Source of the DNA: Bin87 sp034423115
GTDB lineage: Bacteria; Chloroflexota; Dehalococcoidia; Lucifugimonadales; UBA3495
Direction: 5' to 3'
Length of the DNA: 64,000 bases
NCBI GenBank assembly: GCA_034423115.1
Contig: DAOUJD010000066.1
Location: forward strand, 1-64,000
Shown here: positions 50,047 through 59,006 of the stretch, in pieces
Position numbering within the stretch: position 1 is the stretch's first letter
How the letters are laid out: every line of letters starts with the position of its first letter
Notes under the pieces: generated by a model
Databases searched by the model: none
Seen by the model: the letters and a program-made list of their open reading frames with translations, nothing else
What the model was told of the DNA's origin: nothing
Made by a program: the position numbers and the translations under genes

Positions 50047-51579
50047 ATGATGACCATAATCCTGTCCGTCCTGGCGGCCGCAGGGTTCGCAACAGGCATA
50101 GCAGCGGTGATCTGGCTGCTGCTATCTACTAAGAAAGATGGGAACAAATTACAACGCAGTCGGGAGGAGGCTGCCACCACCGTTACTCAGGCCGAGGAAG
50201 AGAAGCGTAATATTCTGCTTCAGGCCCAGGAGGAGGCTTTAAAAATCCGCGAAGTCGGAGATAAGGAAATCCAGGAACAAAGGCGGGAGCTCAACCGCAT
50301 GGAGCGCCGCCATATCCAGCGAGAAGAGCAACTCGACCGGAAATCGGAATCCCTGGAAACCCAGGAAGCCGACCTGGAACGGCGCGAATCCGACGCCAAT
50401 CACGCTCTGAAAAAAGCGGATGAGTTGAAACACCAGCACACCGTTGAACTGGAGCGCATCGCGACGCTCAGTACGGAACAGGCGCGAGAGATCGTGCTCA
50501 GGCGTGGGGAAGAAGAAGCCAGCCACGAATTGGCCCGCCGCTACTACGAGTTGGAGAAGGAGCACCAAACTAGGGCCGACGACAACGCTCGCCGAATTCT
50601 CACCCTCGCAATAAATCGCCTCGCTACCGACGTAGTGTCGGAAAGCACCACATCTGTTGTTTCCCTGCCCAACGATGAGATGAAGGGTCGTCTCATCGGC
50701 CGCGAAGGACGTAACATAAGGGCCCTGGAGGCTCGCACCGGCGTCGATATCATTGTCGACGATACACCCGGTATCGTAACACTGTCGTGCTTTGACCCGG
50801 TCCGCCGGGAAATCGCAAAGTTGGCCCTCACCCAGTTGGTGAAAGATGGCCGAATCCAGCCCGCTCGCATCGAAGAGAGCGTCAACCGAGCAACCCGAGA
50901 TATCGACGAGACCATCTGGAGAGCCGGAGAGGACGCGACTTTCGAAGTGGGTGTCAGCGGTTTGGACCCCGAACTGATCCGATTGTTGGGTCGCCTCAAA
51001 TACCGTTACAGCTACGGGGAAAACGTGTTGACCCATTCCATTGAGGTCGGACTGCTCGCTGGTATGTTGGCATCCGAGGTGGGCGCCAACGTTCAAACCG
51101 CGCGGGCGGGAGGGTTGCTGCACGACATCGGCAAGGCCATGACCCACGAAATCCCCGGCCCGCATGCCGAGATTGGGTACGACCTTACGACGCGCAACGG
51201 TATCGGATCGCTAATCTGCAATTGCGTGTTGGAGCACCACGACGACGACCACTCCAGCGTCGAGTCCTTCCTGGTCGCTGCGGCGGATGGTATCAGCGCC
51301 GCCCGACCGGGTGCGCGCAAAGAATCCATTGAGCAATACACCCGGCGCTTACGTGAGTTGGAAGAGACGGCTAACGGTTTCGAAGGCGTCCAGCGATCGT
51401 TCGCGATCCAGGCTGGTCGCGAGGTGCGTGTCATGGTCAGTCCCGATACCGTGGACGATGTGGCTTGCGCTACCCTAGCTCGCGACATCGCCGGCAAGGT
51501 GTCTCGCGAATTGCAATTCCCAGGCCAAATCAAGGTTACCGTGATCCGCGAAACCCGCGAGGAAAGCATTGCCCGTTAG
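50047..51579 (+). CDS. rny: Ribonuclease Y
   Basis: A 510-residue membrane-anchored endoribonuclease that starts mRNA decay. It has one N-terminal helix (about 3-26), a long Glu/Arg-rich coiled coil (about 30-190), a KH domain with GRLIGREGRNIRALEARTGVDIIVDDTPGIV, and an HD domain with THSIEVGLLAG, LLHDIGKAMTHE and LEHHDDDHSSVES. An AGGAGG ribosome-binding site precedes the ATG. ymdB follows, a common neighbour of rny. Confidence 0.96.
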   Translation: MMTIILSVLAAAGFATGIAAVIWLLLSTKKDGNKLQRSREEAATTVTQAEEEKRNILLQAQEEALKIREVGDKEIQEQRRELNRMERRHIQREEQLDRKSESLETQEADLERRESDANHALKKADELKHQHTVELERIATLSTEQAREIVLRRGEEEASHELARRYYELEKEHQTRADDNARRILTLAINRLATDVVSESTTSVVSLPNDEMKGRLIGREGRNIRALEARTGVDIIVDDTPGIVTLSCFDPVRREIAKLALTQLVKDGRIQPARIEESVNRATRDIDETIWRAGEDATFEVGVSGLDPELIRLLGRLKYRYSYGENVLTHSIEVGLLAGMLASEVGANVQTARAGGLLHDIGKAMTHEIPGPHAEIGYDLTTRNGIGSLICNCVLEHHDDDHSSVESFLVAAADGISAARPGARKESIEQYTRRLRELEETANGFEGVQRSFAIQAGREVRVMVSPDTVDDVACATLARDIAGKVSRELQFPGQIKVTVIRETREESIAR

Positions 51580-51618
51580 CGCGACGCCGGGCCACAAAGA
51601 TACCCAGGCCGGAATTCA

Positions 51619-51646
51619 GTAGGGGCGAACGCCGATTCGCCCCTAC
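51619..51646. repeat. REP-like palindrome between rny and ymdB
   Basis: GTAGGGGCGAA and TTCGCCCCTAC form an 11-bp perfect stem around a 6-nt loop. There is no T-run, so it is probably a REP element or an mRNA-stabilising hairpin and not a terminator. The TAGGGGCG core also occurs in the terminator at 23140-23172. Confidence 0.65.
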
Positions 51647-51659
51647 TATGTGAATACAC

Positions 51660-52433
51660 ATGCGAATCTTGATGATTGGTGACATAATAGGCAAGCCCGG
51701 ACGCCGTGCCTTGGCGCGCCTTTTGCCCCAACTGCGAGACGAGCTCGGCATCGACCTCGTAACTGCCAACGCCGAGAACACCGCCGGCGGTTTCGGTCTC
51801 ACCCTCAAAACGGCCCGAAATCTTTTGGACGCTGGCGTCGATGTGATGACTTCGGGAAATCACATTTGGGACAAAAAAGATATTCTGCCGCACATGGACG
51901 AGTTGCCCCTACTCCGTCCTGCCAACTACTACGGCGCCCCCGGGCGCGGTTGGTTGATGCACGGGGACGTGATGGTGCTCAACCTCCAGGGAAGGGTATT
52001 CATGCCTCCGATTGATTGTCCGTTCCGCGAAGCAGACAAACGTCTGGCAGAAGCAGAAATCGAACTCGGACGATCGCCCAACCTGGTCTTGGTGGATTTC
52101 CACGCTGAGGCAACCTCCGAGAAGCATGGACTCGCTTGGTATCTCGATGGCCGGGTAAGCGCCGTAGTCGGAACCCATACGCACGTAGCTACTGCCGATG
52201 CCCGCGTTCTGCCGGGCGGCACCGCATATGTGAGCGATCTCGGTATGACAGGGCCACTAGACTCAGTGATAGGCACGGAAATCGCGCCGGTTTTGGAGCG
52301 TTTCCGGACCGGATTGCCGCAGCGTTTCAAACCCGCCGATGGTCCCTGTGTCCTTAATTCAGTCCTTATCGATATTGACGCCGAATGTGGGCGTGCGAAC
52401 GAGATCGTTCGCATAGACCGCACCATTGATTGA
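51660..52433 (+). CDS. ymdB: YmdB-type (TIGR00282) metallophosphoesterase
   Basis: A 257-residue calcineurin-like phosphodiesterase with a dinuclear metal site. Motifs are MIGDIIGKPGRRAL, TANAENTAGGFGLT, TSGNHIWDKK, FHAEATSEKHG and VGTHTHVATADARVLPGGTAYVSDLGMTGP. In Bacillus, YmdB acts on 2',3'-cyclic nucleotides and affects biofilm formation and interaction with RNase Y. Its place 80 bp after rny supports the same partnership. Confidence 0.92.
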   Translation: MRILMIGDIIGKPGRRALARLLPQLRDELGIDLVTANAENTAGGFGLTLKTARNLLDAGVDVMTSGNHIWDKKDILPHMDELPLLRPANYYGAPGRGWLMHGDVMVLNLQGRVFMPPIDCPFREADKRLAEAEIELGRSPNLVLVDFHAEATSEKHGLAWYLDGRVSAVVGTHTHVATADARVLPGGTAYVSDLGMTGPLDSVIGTEIAPVLERFRTGLPQRFKPADGPCVLNSVLIDIDAECGRANEIVRIDRTID

Positions 52434-52469
52434 ACGATCAGTGCCTCCACCAACTAGCAGGAATCTCCG

Positions 52470-53342
52470 ATGTCCATAACCGTCGACCTACATCTACACA
52501 CTACCGCCTCCGACGGGAGATTGACTCCGACCGAGTTGGTGGAACTCACCGCTTCCAAAGGTCTCCGGACCATCTCGATTAGCGATCACGATACAACCGC
52601 TGGACTCGCGGAGGCGCAGCGAGCGGTTAAACGCGTTCCTGGGATGCGATTGATTCCGGGCATCGAACTCAGTTGCGATGTTCCCGGGGGCGAAGTCCAC
52701 ATGCTGGGGTATTTCATGGATACCAGCGACGCCGGGTTTCAGGAAACACTTGAGGTGTTCCGCGAAGGTCGGCTGGCCCGTGGCGAAGGTATGGTCCACA
52801 AGCTCGCCGAGTTCGGCCTGAATATCGAATGGGAGCGCGTGCTGGAAATCGCAGGCGATGCTTCAGTCGGTCGCCCGCACATCGCTCAAGCGTTGGTTGA
52901 AGCGGGTTACTTTTCCGAGCCCGCCGAGGCTTTTCGAGAATATTTGGGTCGTAACGGCAAAGCCTACGTGGAACGCACCAAGCTCACGCCTCTGGACGCG
53001 GTGAAGATGCTTAACGACGTGGGGGGTGTCGCTGTGTTTGCCCACCCCTGGTTTGAACGTCGTGGCGGAGAGCCCGAACCCGAGCGTTCTTTGATCGAGA
53101 CGGTCGAAGAGTTGAAAGCCGCCGGCCTCCATGGGATGGAAGTGCACTACTCTATGTACGATGAGGCCACCGTTGATTGGCTGGCCGACTTGGCTCGGGC
53201 GTACGACCTCATACCTTGCGGCGGGAGTGACTACCACCACAGCGGGAATGCTCGGGAACCGCTTCCCGGGGTAAATGGTCCTCCGATGGAAACCGTCGAA
53301 CGCTTGGAAGCAGCCGCCCAAGAATTGAAGACTCGACGCTGA
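52470..53342 (+). CDS. PHP-domain phosphoesterase (RNase AM/YciV-like)
   Basis: A 290-residue polymerase-and-histidinol-phosphatase fold protein. Metal ligands are seen in DLHLHTTASDGRLTP, ISDHDTTAGL, IPGIELSCD, VHMLGYF, VAVFAHPW and GGSDYHHS. Family members act as 3',5'-nucleoside bisphosphate phosphatases or 5'-3' RNA exonucleases that trim rRNA 5' ends. Such a role would fit its position next to rny and ymdB. The exact substrate is inferred. Confidence 0.88.
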   Translation: MSITVDLHLHTTASDGRLTPTELVELTASKGLRTISISDHDTTAGLAEAQRAVKRVPGMRLIPGIELSCDVPGGEVHMLGYFMDTSDAGFQETLEVFREGRLARGEGMVHKLAEFGLNIEWERVLEIAGDASVGRPHIAQALVEAGYFSEPAEAFREYLGRNGKAYVERTKLTPLDAVKMLNDVGGVAVFAHPWFERRGGEPEPERSLIETVEELKAAGLHGMEVHYSMYDEATVDWLADLARAYDLIPCGGSDYHHSGNAREPLPGVNGPPMETVERLEAAAQELKTRR

Positions 53343-53362
53343 CCCTGATTTCCCCTCCGGTA

Positions 53363-54076
53363 ATGGGCCAAACCTTCGCTCTCATAGTCGCTCTGTGGGC
53401 GTGCGCTTATGTCCTCGGCGCCATTCCGATCTCGTATCTACTGGGCCGGTTACTGGGCGGAGTCGATCTTCGGCGGCACGGCAGCGGGAACGTCGGCGGC
53501 AGTAATCTAGCCAGCCAACTGGGCCGCCGATGGCTGCCGTTGGTCGTAGTCGTGGACCTCACGAGGGGAGGGGCACCGGTATTGGTCGGTCAATTTGCGC
53601 TCGGGTTGGGAGAGCACACTTGGTTCCTCGTGGCGACCCCTTTGTTCACATTGTTGGGCAACGCATGGTCCCCATTTTTGAAATTCGCGGGCGGGCGTAG
53701 CGTAGGAGTGTGGGCCGGGGGGTTGGTAGGGGTGTCGCCGTCCTTGTTTTTGGCGGCATTGGTCACGTATTTGTGCGGTTGGATGGTTTCCCGACGCTCA
53801 GCCGAATCCTTGCTCGTGGTTATGTGTGTGTTGCCTTTGGTTTGCCTGGCTTGGCCTCAATCCTGGTTGCTGGTTGGTTCCCCTGTCCACTTCGCCGCCT
53901 ATGCGGCCGTAGGGGCCGTGCTAATCTTGATTAAGAGATTAGCGTCCAACGGCGGGCCCTTGCCGACCGACGTCTCACGCGCTTCCGTGTTGCTTAATCG
54001 ACTATTGCGGGACCGGGACATTGCAGACCGTCAACAATGGCTACAACGCGCGCCGGATCGGACGAACGATTTTTGA
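53363..54076 (+). CDS. plsY: Glycerol-3-phosphate acyltransferase PlsY-like
   Basis: A 237-residue membrane protein with about five to six helices. PlsY uses acyl-phosphate to acylate glycerol-3-phosphate, the first step of phospholipid synthesis. The three family motifs are recognisable but variant: GAIPISYLLGRLLGGVDLRRHGSGNVGGSNL, then LGNAWSPFLKFAGGRSVGVWAG, where the usual His and GGKG are changed. A hydrophilic C-terminal tail of about 35 residues is extra. Its stop overlaps the next start (TGATG). Confidence 0.85.
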   Translation: MGQTFALIVALWACAYVLGAIPISYLLGRLLGGVDLRRHGSGNVGGSNLASQLGRRWLPLVVVVDLTRGGAPVLVGQFALGLGEHTWFLVATPLFTLLGNAWSPFLKFAGGRSVGVWAGGLVGVSPSLFLAALVTYLCGWMVSRRSAESLLVVMCVLPLVCLAWPQSWLLVGSPVHFAAYAAVGAVLILIKRLASNGGPLPTDVSRASVLLNRLLRDRDIADRQQWLQRAPDRTNDF

Positions 54077-54579
54077 TGTCAGAGCAACCCGGCGGACCAA
54101 GAATCGCGACCTGTTACTGGCACCCGACCGTTTCCACCGGGCTGTCCTGTAGTCAGTGTCAGCGGCCGATCTGTACCGAGTGCATGGTGCAGGTCCCGGT
54201 CGGAATCCGCTGCCGTGAGTGCGGACGCGCCCAACCCTTGCCGACTTTCGACGTTCGGCCTGCCAATTACGCCAGAGCGGTGGTAGTCGCCGCCGTTATT
54301 GGGATAGCTGGCGTCGTTCTCACTGTGCTGCTGGCGCTGTATCTTGGCGGGCTCGCTTTGGTGATAATGCCTTTGGGAGTGGGCTACATTACCGGAGAGA
54401 TTATCAGCAGGGTAGTGAACTTAAAGCGCAGCCGGGGCTTGATGTACATCGCTGGTGGCACGGTTGTTATCACCGTGCTCATCTCACTGTTCTTGCTGGA
54501 CTTCCGACTGCTGGGATTGTGGGGTCTCCTGGCCACGGTGGGTGGCGTATTGATCGCCATCGCGCGCGTTCGCCTGTAG
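54076..54579 (+). CDS. B-box-type zinc-finger membrane protein
   Basis: A 167-residue protein. The N-terminal zinc module (about 10-55) has CYWHPTVSTGLSCSQCQRPICTECMVQVPVGIRCRECG, as in the B-box-like domains that precede rhomboid proteases and other membrane proteins. Four hydrophobic helices follow, but no rhomboid GxSG motif is present, so it is not a protease of that type. The ATG at 54076 overlaps the plsY stop. The function is unknown. Confidence 0.8.
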   Translation: MSEQPGGPRIATCYWHPTVSTGLSCSQCQRPICTECMVQVPVGIRCRECGRAQPLPTFDVRPANYARAVVVAAVIGIAGVVLTVLLALYLGGLALVIMPLGVGYITGEIISRVVNLKRSRGLMYIAGGTVVITVLISLFLLDFRLLGLWGLLATVGGVLIAIARVRL

Positions 54580-54665
54580 CATTAGCGCCTTATTTATGGC
54601 TCGTGCGTTACCGTCGGGCTTGCTTCACTCTTCCGAGACAGACCATTCCCCAACGCTGCCCTTCA

Positions 54666-55169
54666 CTAGGTGGGATCCGACTCTCCTCTGCTGATTTGGC
54701 CATACGAAGCCCACAGGCGGCCTACGGTGTTCCTCGCGACGCTGCTTCCGAAACCGCGTCGTCTCAGATAGTCCCACATTTTCTGCCGGAACGATGCGTA
54801 GGACATGTCACCACGCTCCAGCCATCGTTCGGCTTGTCGCTCGCCGGCCCGGTATGCGTTTGCGGGTTCATCCAATCCGTCCAGGGTTGTATCGATAATG
54901 TTTTCTGCGACCCCCTTGGCCCGTAGCTCCCGCCGTAACGCGAATGCCCCGCGTGGCCGTCGTCGATTCCGGCTGTCCCTCCATCGACGGGCGAAATCCT
55001 CATCGTCCAGGTAGCCGTACCGCTTGAGCGACTCCAGCACTTGTTCAACGACGGGTTGGGAGAACTCTTTCCCAACCCGTCGGCGTACTTCGGTAATGGA
55101 CCTTTGCCGGAAACTGACGTACCGCAGGGCCACTTGCAGCGCCCGGGCATAGTCGTCAGAAGGGTGCAT
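54666..55169 (-). CDS. recX: Regulatory protein RecX
   Basis: A 167-residue all-helical protein with three three-helix repeats that modulates RecA filaments. Typical stretches are ALRYVSFRQRSITEVRRRV, VLESLKRYGYLDDEDFARRWRDSR, GAFALRRELRAKGV and YASFRQKMWDYLRRRGF. Its start overlaps the recA stop by one base, the usual recA-recX coupling. It converges on the B-box gene. Confidence 0.93.
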   Translation of the reverse strand: MHPSDDYARALQVALRYVSFRQRSITEVRRRVGKEFSQPVVEQVLESLKRYGYLDDEDFARRWRDSRNRRRPRGAFALRRELRAKGVAENIIDTTLDGLDEPANAYRAGERQAERWLERGDMSYASFRQKMWDYLRRRGFGSSVARNTVGRLWASYGQISRGESDPT

Positions 55170-56284
55170 CAGTTCAGACTTACTCCCCCGGCGCCGGCGA
55201 TGTACGGTGCACCGCCTTCCACCGAGGTTGCTCCGTGCCCGTTGGAAACCTCATCGGTCGTGGGGTCCTCAGGCACTTCTTCTCCCCGGATCAACGCTTC
55301 GATTGTGCCGGAGATGTCCGGGTGCTCATTAAGGAATGATTTGGAGTTTTCCCTGCCCTGTCCCAGTCGCGTATCTCCGTAGGAATAGAACGAACCTGCT
55401 TTCTTGATGATGCCCTGGTTCACTCCTATGTCCAGCAGGTCGCCCATCTTGCTGATGCCCTGGTTGAACATAATGTCAAACTCGGCTACCCGGAATGGCG
55501 CTGCCACCTTATTTTTAACAATGCGCGCCCTTACCCGGTTGCCGATGATCTCAGACCCCTGCTTCAGCGATTCTGTCCTTCGCAAGTCGATCCTGACGGA
55601 ACTGTAAAATTTCAATGCCCTCCCGCCAGGGGTGACCTCGGGGCTGCCGTACGTAACGCCAATCTTTTCGCGAATCTGGTTGATGAACACCACCGCAGTC
55701 CGGGACCGGTTAATAGTGGCTGTCAGTTTTCGCAGCGCTTGCGACATTAGCCTGGCTTGCATCCCTACGTGCACATCCCCCATGTCGCCTTCTATCTCGG
55801 CTTGGGGCACCAAAGCCGCCACGCTGTCTATCACGACGGAATCGACCGCTCCGCTGCTTACCAGCTTTTCGGTAATGTCCAACGCTTGCTCTGCGGAATC
55901 CGGCTGGGAGATCAACAGGTTGTCCAAGTCCAGGCCGCAGTTGGCTGCGTATTGCGGGTCCAACGCGTGCTCAGCGTCGATGTAGGCCGCCAATCCGCCC
56001 TGCCGCTGCGTTTCGGTCATGATGTGAATCGCCAGGGTGGATTTGCCTGCGGATTCGCCGCCGTAGATTTCGGTCACCCTGCCTCGGGGCAATCCTCCCA
56101 CACCCAGCGCCAGATCCAGGGATAGGGAACCCGTTGGTATGGCGTTGGTGATCAGGTGGGCCACCTGATCGTCCCCCCTCATCACTGCGCCTTTGCCGTG
56201 GTCTTTCTCGATACGGCCAAGGGCGATTTCCAGAGCCGCCAGTTTGTCCTTGTCCAGATTCAGGGTTTCCGGGTTGATTGCCAT
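55169..56284 (-). CDS. recA: Recombinase RecA
   Basis: A 371-residue ATP-dependent strand-exchange protein and SOS coprotease. Walker A is GGESAGKST (about 75-83). Other marks are the catalytic EHALDPQYA region, the Walker B region VVIDSVAALVP, the L1 segment with MSQALRKLT, and L2 FINQIREKIGVTYGSPEVTPGGRALKFY. No intein is present. The ATG at 56284 with a GAGGT ribosome-binding site is chosen, and the frame upstream to 56350 is not conserved-looking. I did not find a convincing LexA box. Confidence 0.97.
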   Translation of the reverse strand: MAINPETLNLDKDKLAALEIALGRIEKDHGKGAVMRGDDQVAHLITNAIPTGSLSLDLALGVGGLPRGRVTEIYGGESAGKSTLAIHIMTETQRQGGLAAYIDAEHALDPQYAANCGLDLDNLLISQPDSAEQALDITEKLVSSGAVDSVVIDSVAALVPQAEIEGDMGDVHVGMQARLMSQALRKLTATINRSRTAVVFINQIREKIGVTYGSPEVTPGGRALKFYSSVRIDLRRTESLKQGSEIIGNRVRARIVKNKVAAPFRVAEFDIMFNQGISKMGDLLDIGVNQGIIKKAGSFYSYGDTRLGQGRENSKSFLNEHPDISGTIEALIRGEEVPEDPTTDEVSNGHGATSVEGGAPYIAGAGGVSLN

Positions 56285-56386
56285 TTCAAACCTCACACGC
56301 AACTGCACTATTTCTGGGACAAACCTAGCACGTGCGTTCCGATAATGCAACAGTTTTCGGTCAAATATTCGTACAAAATCCGATGA

Positions 56387-56557
56387 GCGACTCTACGCCC
56401 GGATTGACCGACGAGACGGCGTTGGCGTTTCCAAAATAAATGGGCCGCAGGGGAGCAAGTTATCACGGCCCAGTTCAGGTCTTGAATGCACCCCTGTTGT
56501 CCGCAACTCTTTCGCCGCCCGCATACGATTGGTAGGAGGCATACGAGACCATGTCGC
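56387..56557 (-). ncRNA. Candidate structured RNA (rod-like) upstream of recA
   Basis: The minus strand can fold into a long rod. An outer stem GCGA, CUC, UAUGCC pairs with GGCGUA, GAG, UCGC at the far end. An inner GGCG pairs with CGCC, and a terminal hairpin is closed by CAGGGG / CCCCUG. The size (about 170 nt) and shape recall 6S RNA, but I cannot confirm the family. The only coding frame across it has no start signal. The stretch 56285-56386 looks like recA leader. Confidence 0.3.
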
Positions 56558-56610
56558 GACACAGCGGAGCGCAATTGGTTTGAGGGCTCACGGCCCCCAC
56601 GCTAAAAATC

Positions 56611-56841
56611 TCAATAACCACCCTCGAACCCGATCGTTACCGTTCCGTTTTCCACGATGATCGGTGTGATTCGTTCGCCGCCCGAAAGCTCCAGGAGCGC
56701 CGGAATTTGGTCCGGTTGTTTAGAAACGTCGATCTCCGTATACGCCACCCTTTGCCGCCGGTAATGCATCTTCGCTTGCGCGGAAAACGGGCAATCCGGA
56801 TGGGTATAAAGGATGATTTCGGTTTGCTCTGCGGTGGTCAA
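56611..56841 (-). CDS. Glutaredoxin-like protein
   Basis: A 76-residue thioredoxin-fold protein: EIILYTHPDCPFSAQAKMHYRRQRVAYTEIDVSK, then the cis-Pro region GGERITPIIVENG and GFEGGY. The active site is CPFS, a monothiol version of the CPYC of glutaredoxins. The TTG at 56841, 6 nt after AGGAG, is preferred to the ATG at 56964, which would add about 41 unconserved residues. It may reduce disulfides or bind Fe-S clusters. Confidence 0.85.
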   Translation of the reverse strand: MTTAEQTEIILYTHPDCPFSAQAKMHYRRQRVAYTEIDVSKQPDQIPALLELSGGERITPIIVENGTVTIGFEGGY

Positions 56842-57219
56842 AATATTCTCCTGTGCGGTTTCACATCGCGCTTTTTTTGGTAGGTGTCCAAATTGTACGT
56901 AGGCGGGTACCATAACGCAACGCTCTCGCATCGCCAAGCGCGATAGGATTGGGCCAAATTTCACTTGGGACTCGGCGCGTCTTTCTACTCAAACGGATCG
57001 AATCACTGAAGGGGGCGCCGCGCCTTTAGCGTTCCAAGCTTAGACCCTAGCCTTCCTCTTGAATCAAAGGCTATGCGTAAATCCAGCGGGCGTGGGGTTA
57101 ACAACGCCCTCAAGCCTCCGGACAGAACCGGCGGGAACGAGACGCCAGAGAATGTAAAGAAGGTCGAATCTGAATTCGTGCGCCGGAGCAATGATCCTGG
57201 CCTGTGGCCGGTAACCAGG
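56842..57219. other. Intergenic stretch between the glutaredoxin and MoxR genes
   Basis: I see no gene or RNA here. The short frames present on both strands lack ribosome-binding sites and read as low-complexity sequence. Confidence 0.5.
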
Positions 57220-58173
57220 TCATATCGGCACGGGTTGCTGCTCGAGCAAGTCCCCGACGACTGACTCTTGCGTGCGTTCTCGCAGCCGCGCCATGCTTTT
57301 GAGTATGATTCTGTGGGCCAAAGCCGGCTGCGCCATCGTTTTTATATCGTCCGGCGTGACGTACTCCTGCCCTCTTATCGCGGCCAGCGCCTGAGCTCCT
57401 CGGTAAAGGCCCAACGTTGCTCGCGGACTTGCGCCAAGTTCTACGTCCGCGTGGTCTCGGGTGGACCGTACCAACTGGACCAAGTACGTTCTGAGCACCG
57501 GGCTGATGTACACCTGGCGTACCATGGCCTGGATCCTAAGTACCTCGTCAGCGGATGCCACCGGCTTTAGTTCGCCGAGCGGATCGGCGTCTTCGAACCG
57601 TTCCACCATGGACTCCTCGTCGTTTTCCGAGGGATAGCCCAAGCTTAGCCTAAGCAAAAACCGGTCGATCTGGGCTTCGGGCAGCGGGAACGTACCCTCC
57701 AGTTCAATGGGGTTTTGGGTTGCCACGACCATGAACGGCGCCGGCAATCGAACGGTGTCCTGGTCCACGGTGACCTGTCGCTCTGCCATTGCCTCCAGGA
57801 GGGCGGACTGGGTTCTGGGCGTGGCCCGGTTGATTTCATCGGCGAGAACCACTTGGGAGACAACCGGACCCGGTCGGTATTCGAACTGACCGCTCTGCTG
57901 GTTGTAGTAGTTGATTCCCGTGATGTCCGAAGGCATCAGGTCCGGGGTGAACTGGATGCGTCGGAACTCGCAATCCAGCGAATACGCCAATGATCTGGCC
58001 ATGGTCGTCTTGCCAATGCCCGGCACGTCCTCCACCAGAATGTGTCCGGCGCTGAACAGTGCGGCCAACGTGAACTCGATGACTTCAGCTTTCCCGACAA
58101 TCGTCCGTTGGATGTTGTCGCGTATGGCGGCCGCCGTGTCGGCGACATGTTGGGTTTGGGCCGCGGTGATCAA
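57220..58173 (-). CDS. MoxR family AAA+ ATPase
   Basis: A 317-residue chaperone-like ATPase. Walker A is LVEDVPGIGKTTMARSLA, Walker B VVLADEINRATPRTQSALLEAMAE, sensor 1 PFMVVATQNPIELEGTFPLPEAQIDRFLL. The C-terminal lid has SPRATLGLYRGAQALAAIRGQEYVTPDDI. MoxR proteins usually work with DUF58 and VWA-domain proteins to mature enzyme complexes, but none is encoded next to it here. Its TTG start overlaps the stop of the upstream nucleotidyltransferase gene by three bases. Confidence 0.92.
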   Translation of the reverse strand: MITAAQTQHVADTAAAIRDNIQRTIVGKAEVIEFTLAALFSAGHILVEDVPGIGKTTMARSLAYSLDCEFRRIQFTPDLMPSDITGINYYNQQSGQFEYRPGPVVSQVVLADEINRATPRTQSALLEAMAERQVTVDQDTVRLPAPFMVVATQNPIELEGTFPLPEAQIDRFLLRLSLGYPSENDEESMVERFEDADPLGELKPVASADEVLRIQAMVRQVYISPVLRTYLVQLVRSTRDHADVELGASPRATLGLYRGAQALAAIRGQEYVTPDDIKTMAQPALAHRIILKSMARLRERTQESVVGDLLEQQPVPI

Positions 58174-58898
58174 TACGTTACCCGTCCGGTCGTTTCAAGT
58201 TCTCCAGATAAGTAGGTTTCCACTTCACTTAGGTCCTTGAATGAGTCAACGCTGCGCCAGAATTTGTCGCTCTGAACTGCCGACATTCGTCCCGAGGTGG
58301 CTAACTCCGGAAAGGTAGTCGTCTCGTGGTCGCCTTCGTCGGGCAACAATTTTGCTATCGCCGGATTCAGCACGTAGATCCCACCGTTAATCGCGAATGG
58401 AAGCGTCGCTTTTTCGCGGAAGTGGCGTACTTTGCCAGTGGGATCCGAGTCCACAATGCCGTACGGACTGACCATCGGCACCGTCAAGATGGTGGCCATG
58501 TGAGAAGGATTCGTGGCCGTTCTCTGGTTGAAATCCCGCACCAATTGGCGCAAGTCCGTTTGAGTGATCACGTCGCCATTGGTGGCGATGACCGGGCCAT
58601 CGACGTCAGATAGCCCGTCCAAGCCCTTCTTTATCGCTCCGCCCCGGCCCAACGGAGTATCTTCATAGGAATATTGCGCCCGAATCCCGAAACTAGTGCC
58701 GTCTCTGAAGTATTCCTCGACCAGATGACCGAGGTAACCCACCAGGAACACCACATCGGTTACGCCGGATGATCGCAACCAGCTCACCTGGTGAGCTACT
58801 ATCGGCTTGCCGGCCACCGGTACCATCGGTTTGGGTACCGTTTCCGTGAGGGGACGCAATCGTTCCCCCTTACCGCCGGCCAGAATCAGAGCGTACAT
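58170..58898 (-). CDS. Sugar nucleotidyltransferase (NDP-hexose pyrophosphorylase type)
   Basis: A 242-residue nucleotidyltransferase: MYALILAGGKGERLRPLTETVPKPMVPVAGKPI is the nucleotide-binding start with the catalytic Arg and Lys, then DTPLGRGGAIKKGL and ATNGDVI with a metal-ligand Asp. FAINGGIYVLNP and FWRSVDSFKDLSEV resemble mannose-1-phosphate guanylyltransferases and glucose-1-phosphate nucleotidyltransferases. NTP and sugar preference cannot be decided. It is translationally coupled to moxR. Confidence 0.9.
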   Translation of the reverse strand: MYALILAGGKGERLRPLTETVPKPMVPVAGKPIVAHQVSWLRSSGVTDVVFLVGYLGHLVEEYFRDGTSFGIRAQYSYEDTPLGRGGAIKKGLDGLSDVDGPVIATNGDVITQTDLRQLVRDFNQRTATNPSHMATILTVPMVSPYGIVDSDPTGKVRHFREKATLPFAINGGIYVLNPAIAKLLPDEGDHETTTFPELATSGRMSAVQSDKFWRSVDSFKDLSEVETYLSGELETTGRVTY

Positions 58899-58938
58899 AG
58901 TAGGCGGTATCCTACCGCTGGCCCATCATCAGGTCAAC

Positions 58939-58973
58939 AAAAAGCCACCGCCCGACGTGAAGGTGGTGGCTTT
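58939..58973 (-). terminator. Rho-independent terminator of the TRAP operon
   Basis: On the minus strand AAAGCCACC and GGTGGCTTT form a 9-bp stem around a 15-nt loop, followed by a run of T (TTTTTG). It lies 34 bp after the dctM stop. Confidence 0.75.
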
Positions 58974-59006
58974 CGTTCACGATTCGCGCTGACCTGCACA
59001 GACGCG

